Positions 39,401 through 48,400 of a DNA stretch of 64,000 nt are shown one piece after another. The notes below the pieces were generated by a model. That model was not told the DNA's origin and searched no databases. It saw only the letters and a list, made by a program, of their open reading frames with translations. The stretch comes from Porites lobata (taxonomy: Eukaryota > Cnidaria > Anthozoa > Scleractinia > Poritidae), in the NCBI GenBank assembly GCA_942486035.1, contig CALNXK010000170.1:778501-842500 (forward strand), in the 5' to 3' direction. The position numbers were made by a program, and so were the translations under genes. Position 1 is the first letter of the stretch. The number at the start of each line of letters is the position of its first letter.

Positions 39401-42400
39401 AGTTTACGCTAAACAACACTTAAAAATGCCTGTCAAGTGTATGGATCACCTTTCGGATATTTTCAAATATAACTCTGTTTTGTTTAACAATTATACCCCA
39501 ACCCAGTCATTTGAAAGTGTCTGTTATTTGAAATTAATTTGGTAACAAGTGTGTTGCTCTGTTTCCAGAATGTACCGCGGGATTTTGTATCAATGGCAGA
39601 TGTCAACTAGACGGCTATGGCAGACCAGATTGTGTGTAAGTATGTTACTAAAACAAAATCTTCCTTTAAACTAAGCCACACACTCTTACTGTAACTAAGA
39701 TCACATTTCCTGTCTATTCGTCAGAATGAAGAGATTTGTAGAGATTTAGAGTCACGTTTCAGGCAAATGGCAAACGTCAATTTGTACCACGTGACCAAGT
39801 TTTCCCTTTCGTTTTGCCCTACTGTTAGTTCCCTCTGCCCCAGAATTAGTAGCTTCACGTTAGTTTTGTCTACAGAAATTGTTTTTGACTGTTTTTAGCT
39901 GAACATTTTCTAATTTGAGAAATTCCGAACTTGAATTTGCCGTTTGCCGTAAACGTCACTCTAAATAGAGCCGAGTTTAAGCTTCCAGTATACGGCAAAC
40001 GGCAAATGTCAGATTCAAGTTGAGAATTTCTCAAAACAAAAAATGAGCTGACAAAAACAGCTAAAAAAAACTCTTATTGATAAAAAATGGCATGAAACTA
40101 CAAAATTATGTGTTGAAACAATGAACAGTAAACGACAAGTTAAGGGGGAACTTGGTCACGTGGTACAAATTCGCGTTTGCCGTTTGACGTAAACGTGATG
40201 CTTAACCTCGCTACTGTTCCTATTAATATTTACGTCAAAGGGAGCGTTATGCAAAAGGGTCGCCGCACCATAAAGGTCTTTTTTGGTCGTGCTGCTATTT
40301 ATTTAACACAACCTGGTGGTTTTCGTAGATGTGATTCTAACTACGCCGGCCCAAGATGTGAAAACTGTACCAACTGCAAGTGTCCACCAGACAAAATACA
40401 GTGTAAAGTAGGAAAATGGTTCTGTGCTACCAAAAAAGACGTGTGCCAAAACGGAGTCGACTGTGGTCTTAGTCCCGCTGATTTTGTCAAAACTTGCCAA
40501 GGTGAGTGATGCCTTCTTCCAGCCAGGGAGCTTAAGCAAGAGCAACAGCGAGCGATGCCTGCGAAAACGTTCTTGAGTTAAGGTGCCATGGGCTTATAAA
40601 CTGAAATGATTTCTGGTTTATTTTTGTTCTTTTTTCTATTAACTGCAGAGTGCACAAGCAATTTCTGTCACAATGGTGGAACGTGTAATCCCAATAGTGG
40701 AAAACCATTTTGCCAGTAAGTACATCTTGTTTGCAGTTTTAACCTTGTCGGAATTTAACGCCTCTTGCCTATCCAACAAGACCGCTAAGTCATTGAGTAG
40801 CTGTAAATCCTTTGTATTTCGGCCGTTTTTAGCCTGAGAATGCAGACAATTGTCCTGTTAAAACTCGAAATAAACCGTTCAATAATATTTAGCTTTGATT
40901 TTTCATAGTTGAGTTTGGTAATTTTTTTATGACACGACCCATACTGCGATGCGTTATGGTCTTGTACTCTTTCCAACAATGTTCATTGAAAGATTTGTAA
41001 ACATTTATCTGAAGAACAAAAGTTGTGCCGCACTGATCTCTAAAGTGAAGTGTCACATATCGGATAGCCGCAGTGTACACAGGTATTCGGATGGTCGCAG
41101 AAGTGAATAAGTAGGAGCGAGGTTTGGAATCCACAGAGACGGAAATAAATATTCATAGGACTGAGATTTAGTTCACTAAACCTTCTCGGCCAACTGCTCC
41201 AGCACGATTTTCGATGTGTGTCAACAACTAGTTCCAGTTCTGTTCCTATGGCATGCTATGCTGGACAGCTTTTCGTGTGGGCACAAAGCTTTCCGGTATA
41301 GTCTCAACATAGCCTAATTCATTCTAAGATATTTACGAGCCTTTCCGGATCCATTTGTCAGCTGATTTGTTCTCTCATACATTATCGCTCTGTTTCAGGT
41401 GTCCACCCAATTATGAAGGAACTCAGTGTGAGACACTGAAATGTTCCAAGGGTCTTATAGATTGTGATGGCCATTGTGTTAGCTCTGCTAAAATCTGCAA
41501 TCAAGATGTCACCTGTCATTCACTAAAATCAGAAGAGATCATCAACTACTGCGGAGGTACTAAAGGAACGCTTTTGTTTATGAATGTAAAAGATGTGATA
41601 ACCAGTATGTTCCGACAGGCCTCAAGACTCCCGCCCGCTGATCGAGATAGGTTCGAATCCTTTTGGGGACTAAAATTGTTTTCGTTGTTCCATGCTCGTG
41701 ACATGCTCATTACCACATCTTTCACTAAAAGGTAAAGAGTCCTTGCGTCGGTAGCTCCAAATAGTCGTCTGACTAACAAACCTGAGGTCGATGGTGCGCT
41801 CACTCCTACCGCTCTCTCTAACAGTGATTCGTTTTACGGGTATTTATCAACTGCTGCGTTGCATGGTGGAGGTGGGTGCCCGGGATGTCCAGGGGCTTCC
41901 ACGTTTGGCAAAGCCAGCCCCTAGACAGAATTACGCCCCCATGGCTGGCAAACCCGCTTCCTCCAGCCATGAGCCCCCACGTCAATGGAACCAGGTACCT
42001 GTCACACTGATTTATCAGTGGAAGAATAAAGGAGGGCGGGGGTATGGGGGTAAAAGAATGATCTAAAAGCTAAACGAAGAGAGTGGCCGCCAGGGAAACA
42101 CTGCACTGAGCACATGGAGGTGATGGAAGCAAGCCTGACCGCGCTTGAGCCAAACCGGCGACTGACCGCTAACCACGCCCGCGCTCCTAGTTGTCAACGG
42201 TGTGAAATAATTATTTAACTTCATTTAAAGGTCCACGGAAATGAAAGCAGGCGTAAAAAGGATTATGGTCACACCTGTAAATCGAACTAGGAACCAGACT
42301 CCCGCACAGAAGGCTGCGCACTAACCAACTGTGATAATCGTTCACGTTCATTACTGAGCTTAGAATTCATCATTTTTCTTTACTTTTGTTGCCTGTTCCA

Positions 42401-45400
42401 GGCGTTCGGATAGTTGAGTGCGGCGCTAAGTAAAAGAGCGGGAAAACTATAAGGAGGGAGAGAGGAGGAACACCTCGCTCTCATCCCCTACCCTACCGCC
42501 CCCTCCCGCCGTCATTTGCTCACATCTCTTAGCGCCAACCCCACGATCTGAACTGATCTGGAAAAGGCTATTACTTTTGTTGATTTTAATCATCTAATAA
42601 CTCAACTCGAAATTATTACGCTTTTTGAAGACGGAAGTAATATAATTTTCTGACTATTAACACTGTTTTTTCCCTCTTATTTTACAGATTGCAACGCAGG
42701 TGACTTCTGCTTTAATAAAGGCCATTGTATATTGCAAAGTTCAGGATTCAGGCTTTGCCTGTAAGTATTCAAATGTATTATGTAACTTTAGTGACTGCAA
42801 ATTAATTGTGAAATATTTTCAGTTAAATAAAAGAAGCAAAGGCCACAAGACCCAAGTTGATCAGCACTAATGCTCATAACGCATTTTGACCGCGTATTCT
42901 GTGGCCTTTTACTGAATAGCCACTCTGCTACACTACAGTGTACCTGGAATCCATAGTTATTTAAACAATGAACATTAAAAGGAAACTGGGAAATTACCTC
43001 GAAACAGTGCTGCTTTTTGTCTCGTTTCTTTCCTGTTCTTTTTTACACAACTTAGAACGTTTTTGAGGTGATTTGAGATGAGGCCTTTCTCGACTTACTT
43101 AATCCGAAATTATCTCGTAAATCTCTCCGCAACTGTGCGCCATGTAGAAAAAACAAACAATACAAGGCAGAAAATGTCTTATATGCTCACCACTGTCAAC
43201 TTCCGTGTTCGGTACAAAACGCCATGCGCTTATTAACCCTTTAAGCCCCAGTATCCACATACAAATTCTCCAAACTGATCTCCATACATTTCCTTTAAGA
43301 ATTAATTGAGAGAATTTGATAAAACATTAAGGCACTTTCTCTTTCGTGGTCATTTTTTATATTCTCACAACCTTATCTCTTGACAATGTATGGACGTTGA
43401 TAGGAGAAAATTGCTGTTGGCAAGAGCCATAATAGGACAGATGGCTCTTGCTATTGGTCACTATTGGGACTTAAAGGGTTAATAGGTTTCCCGAGTTGAC
43501 GGTGCACAGTTCATATTTGCAAAGAACAAGACGTCGTAGTCTTTATTTCTTGTTCTCTCCTTTTGTTCTAACGGGTAAGACAGAATATCTGCGTAACCAA
43601 AGTGACAAGAAAAATGAATACAGCAGTCGCCATTGCATTATTGCTGGTAAAGTGAGGAGCGAGGGGCAGCGCTTAAAGTTTTGCTCTGAAGTGCGGCGCT
43701 TACTCGAGCTAGCCGCTCTCTAGAATAGATGCGATAATGCATTATCGTTTGTGTTGCAGTTGTCCATTTGAGTATACTGGGAAACAATGTAAGACCAAGA
43801 ACGATCCAATTGGTTGTACAAACCAGACTGCTCTACAACCCTGTAGTGGAACATGTGTCAATAAGTCTGACATCTGCAATGGAATAAGCTCTTGTGGTTA
43901 CTCCAAAAATCAAATTGACTTCAATTGTGGAGGTAAGTAATAATTCACTTAGCACGGTTAATTAAAACTTATCGCTCAAACGAGTGTGTTGAAAGTCAGG
44001 TATGATTCAGTGTTATTTGAAGCTCGCTGCCGATAAGTTTGCTCTAAGTTCTGACCTAAAAAATACATGTAGCTTGTTATGTATTTCGATTTTGTTTAAG
44101 ATTCGGAACATTTAGTATGAACGAAGAAAAAAGTAATAATTTTGGAAAACAACAACCGAAAAAGAAAACAGCTATTTCAATTGCAACATATACTGTTCTT
44201 TTTACAAAGAAAAGTGTTGAGCCAACAATTGCTTAATCTTCAAGTACTGTTGTTTAATCAAACACCAAAATGCGACCATTTTAATGAGTCCTGATGGGAG
44301 TTAGGCAAGTTTAAACTTCATAAGTTTGCACGCGTCTTGAACACCTTTGAATTTTAGACTCTCTTTTCAAGGCCTTGAAAGTCCTTGAAATTCTCTTTCA
44401 TTCATTGTGGTCTTTGGCAAATAGTAGTTTAAAGCCAACAGAATAAAATCGGCATTGAGAAAATGAAAGTCAGGTATCGACTCACGAATTTTCATTAAAT
44501 TGGTTGCCCTTAAGAACAAAACCCCGTTAATAATGGAATATATTCATAGTTTATTTGGTACGTTTGTTAAAAGAAATAAATTAGGTCCTTGAAATTTAAC
44601 AATATGGTCCTTGAAAAGTCCTTGAATTTTTTGTGGAAAAGAGATATACGAACCCTGAAACTGTTCTTTTTAAATATGCCGATGATTCCACTATTCTTTC
44701 GCCTACCACTAGGGACCGCGACCCGTCTGCCGACTTAGTAGGACAAAAAAGTTCTTAACCTGGTGTAAAGACAATAAAATGGTCTGCAACCCTTGTAAAT
44801 GTAAAGAGCTGGTTGTTAGAAAGAAAAATCACAATGTACTCTACTCTCCAATTAACAATATTCCTCAATGTAACAGCTTCGTTTTACTAGGAGTAACTCT
44901 ACAGAGTAACGGAAAATTTAATGAGCATGTAAGAACCAAGCTTGTCAAAGCAAACAAGTGTTTACACGTCCTACGAACACTAAGAAAGGAACACTACTCT
45001 CGGGCAGAGATAGATCACCTTTTTATATCTATTGTTTTACCTAATTGTAGCTATGCGCTTTCAGTCTATTGGGCATCGGAGTCCGATCTCACGGTTATAC
45101 AAAATTTTTTAGACCGATGCCATAAACGCCGTTTTATTTCATTTCCAGTTTCTATCAAGGATCTTTTAAATAAACAAGACCAAAACATTTTAAAGAAATT
45201 AATATCAACCGATTGCCACCCCCTGAAAGATATCATTCCTGTCCAGAAGACTTACGTACACAATCTTAGGACAAAAGGCTGCGCGCGTCCGAAAATTAAT
45301 ACACAGCGTTTTATGAACTCCTTTGTAAATAGGTTGATTTTTAAGCTCCATTTATTGTAATGACATACTTTTTTAATATATATATATATAATTATATATG

Positions 45401-48400
45401 TATGTAGATATTTTTATCATAGTTTTTTATCTTCCGTTTTTTTGTAACATAAGATATGTAGTTTTATCTTTTGATGAAATAAAGACTCATTATTATTTAT
45501 TATTATGAAACCGAGACAGTACAGTTGTCAATGGTATATATAACAGGGGGTCCTCAGGGGCACATTTCAATTGTTATGGAACCGGATTGAAGGGCTTAGC
45601 TAGTATCGTGACGGAAGACGGTGAGCGAAACGTCTCTTACCCTCGTTGTTTCATTTTTTTAGGATGTTTCGCTCAATACTGCTATAATAATGGCACATGT
45701 GAGCAGACAGCTAACGTCACAAGGACCTGCAGGTAAGTTCATCCATAAGCACTTTTAGTATGCTTTAAACAATTTCCCCTTTTTTGGAGCCTTGACTTCT
45801 TACTGTCTGTAGCAACCCTACCAGGTCAATCACAAGCCTTGACCAAACAAACCCTGATAGAACTTGTTATATACATGCGTAAATCCTGTTCATTCATTTT
45901 GACAATTTACCACCAAGCATACTACAACAGACCGACCACGCGACAAAGCGCGCCCTTATAGTTTTGAACCAAACGAAGCGTAGTGTTTTCCACTAATCGC
46001 TGTATTGCCCACATGGAACTGGTGCAAGCAAGGCTAACGGCGCCTGTGCCACCAAACTGACCGCTGACCGACACCTGGGGATGGGTCTCCTCGTTGTTAA
46101 CGACGTAAATTTCATTTAACTGCTTGTAAACTACACAGCGCGCTTTGGTAGCAGACTAATTGCCTGGTTTCCACCCAAGACGAACGCGCAACTGCAATGC
46201 TAAGTCGCCTTATTTCCTGTGAAAACTGCCCCGACGCAAGCATAAGCACAAACACAAGGATAAAAACTTCTCTTTTCTTGTGTCCGTGCTAATAACAATT
46301 TGCTAGCGGCACCGTTCGTCTTCATCTTACACAAGACGATTGTACTTCTGCTTGTGCCAGCGTCATCGGTTAAAAATATTCTTAACCTTACCAGTAGAAG
46401 TGTTCTAATCGACTATTGTAAATGGTCTAATAGACGCCCGGGGCGTTTATTTTTTTAAGTTTAGGGGTCCACCAAGGGAACGTTTAATAAATAGAAGGCA
46501 TTCAAAAGAGAGTTAATTCTCATTACTATGACAAGCGTAACAAAACTTATATTATGCCTTTAGCGAAAATACCATGAGAGTTTACAAATGGCAGAATATC
46601 CAATCAGTCCACCCATTGATACCTCTATTGAGGCCGTCAAGAGGTTTATTTCCTTGTCATGTTCTCCCTTTATACTATTTCCTTTTCTTTGGAGAAAGTG
46701 TCATGGGGGGGGGGGGAGGGCTTCTATTAGATAGGGGGGGGTGTGTTTAAAAGAAAGGTGCGTCTAATACAAACTTAAATTCTAAGAGGGGGCGCTTAAC
46801 AGACAAGAGGCGTTTATTTGAAAGGGGGCGTCATTTACGGTAAGTAAATTCTGAAAAAAAGAAAGACAGTAAGAATGAGTAGCAACAACGATTTCCGATA
46901 GCTGCTGATCCATTCTAGAGTATGACGTAACGGAGTAAATATACGAACTATCTCTTCTAGGTGTACTATTGAGTGGACCGGAGATATTTGCCAAAGACGT
47001 AAGTATTCTTGTTTACTCGACATCTGAAACGTCTTTTTATGTTCATTGAATATCTAACTTGGTGTTGTGCAAAAGGTATAAAACTGTGATACTGTTGGAA
47101 TACCCGTCAGGCAGAAGGAAATTGGAACACTGGAGAAGGGACTATTTCTTGTGGCGCGGGGGGAGGGGGGAGGGGCGGAGGGTAAGAGGTTTAAGCGGTT
47201 TATGTTCTTTATCTGCATGTAGATGGGGGTATATACGGAATGCAAAGGTAGGAGTGAGTTTAGTGAAACGAGCAGGAAACTAACTTCTCGTTTCTTGTTG
47301 GTTTACACAGCATTAGTGAGTCAGCCAACTGGCGCTGGACAAAGAGGAAGTCAGAAGAGCAAATCATCCAGTAAGAATCAATAGTGCTACGCTGCTAGTG
47401 ATTAAATGATCGAACAAAGGTTTAACAATGCATAAATGAAGAGGCTGTCCGCGCTTGGTGCTCGGGAATCAGTGTTTGAGTACTGGCACAAAATAGTGGT
47501 GTGTTCACACCTTCAGGGCCCGATATATTTCTGTGTTCATAGTTACTCCATTTCGCGCTGTCAGATATCATTTTGAAACATGAGCTTAGAACCGAGCACA
47601 AAGAAATGGACTGCCTCAGAACTCTGAACAAAAACGATCTGTAGACGGATCCGGTACCCCCTTTTGTGCTCGATTTCTAGCGTGGCTACTTGAGAAAACG
47701 GTGTGTTCACATTAGTGCCCAGCGAGTACCGTACTCGGGCATCGTGCCCAGGCACCAAGTGTGAATGCTGTCAACGATACCACAAATAATATACTCGTGT
47801 ACGTGAAAATGTCTCAGCTGTTCAAAAGGTGGATAATGCTACCCATGTGGAAAATCTCTATCCAGTGCAATTGGTTTCCTCAATACTTCTCCGCTGGATA
47901 GTGATTTATCCAGTAAATATTGCTATCTATCGTTTGAACAACCGGGCCCCAAATTCAAGTAGATTTGCTTTGGAGTTACTTAGTACGTACTGTAAACGTA
48001 TATCTTCTTGGTAATTGAATAATATTTGCCGCTTTATCTCAGTGGTGAGGCGATGCATCACTGGCTTAATTTTCATTTGTACGATGAGCTGTTTCAAGTG
48101 GTCGCATACGAGAGATGAATAGGGAAAAAATTATAAATAACAACCCTCTCCCCAAACAGTAGTCGTAATTAACTGCGGGAGGTTCCAGTATCGTACATTA
48201 TCTTTGAATTGAAAAATACTGCGTGTTTCTCACAAGTGGCATTGATTCGGTTGTATTTTATCCGAAGTATTCAAACCTTTTATTTTAAGACTGTTATTTG
48301 AATTCTTGAAGTGAAATGGTTGAACTAAACAGTGCAAACGAGATATTAATACGTTGTGCTTAAATAAGCGAGTAAGTGGCGCCAAGATTGCGTGGTACTG

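Noticed and set aside
41600..41665. Possible tRNA gene on the + strand
   Set aside because: Only 'TAGGTTCGAATCC' fits box B. No box A and no cloverleaf could be drawn.
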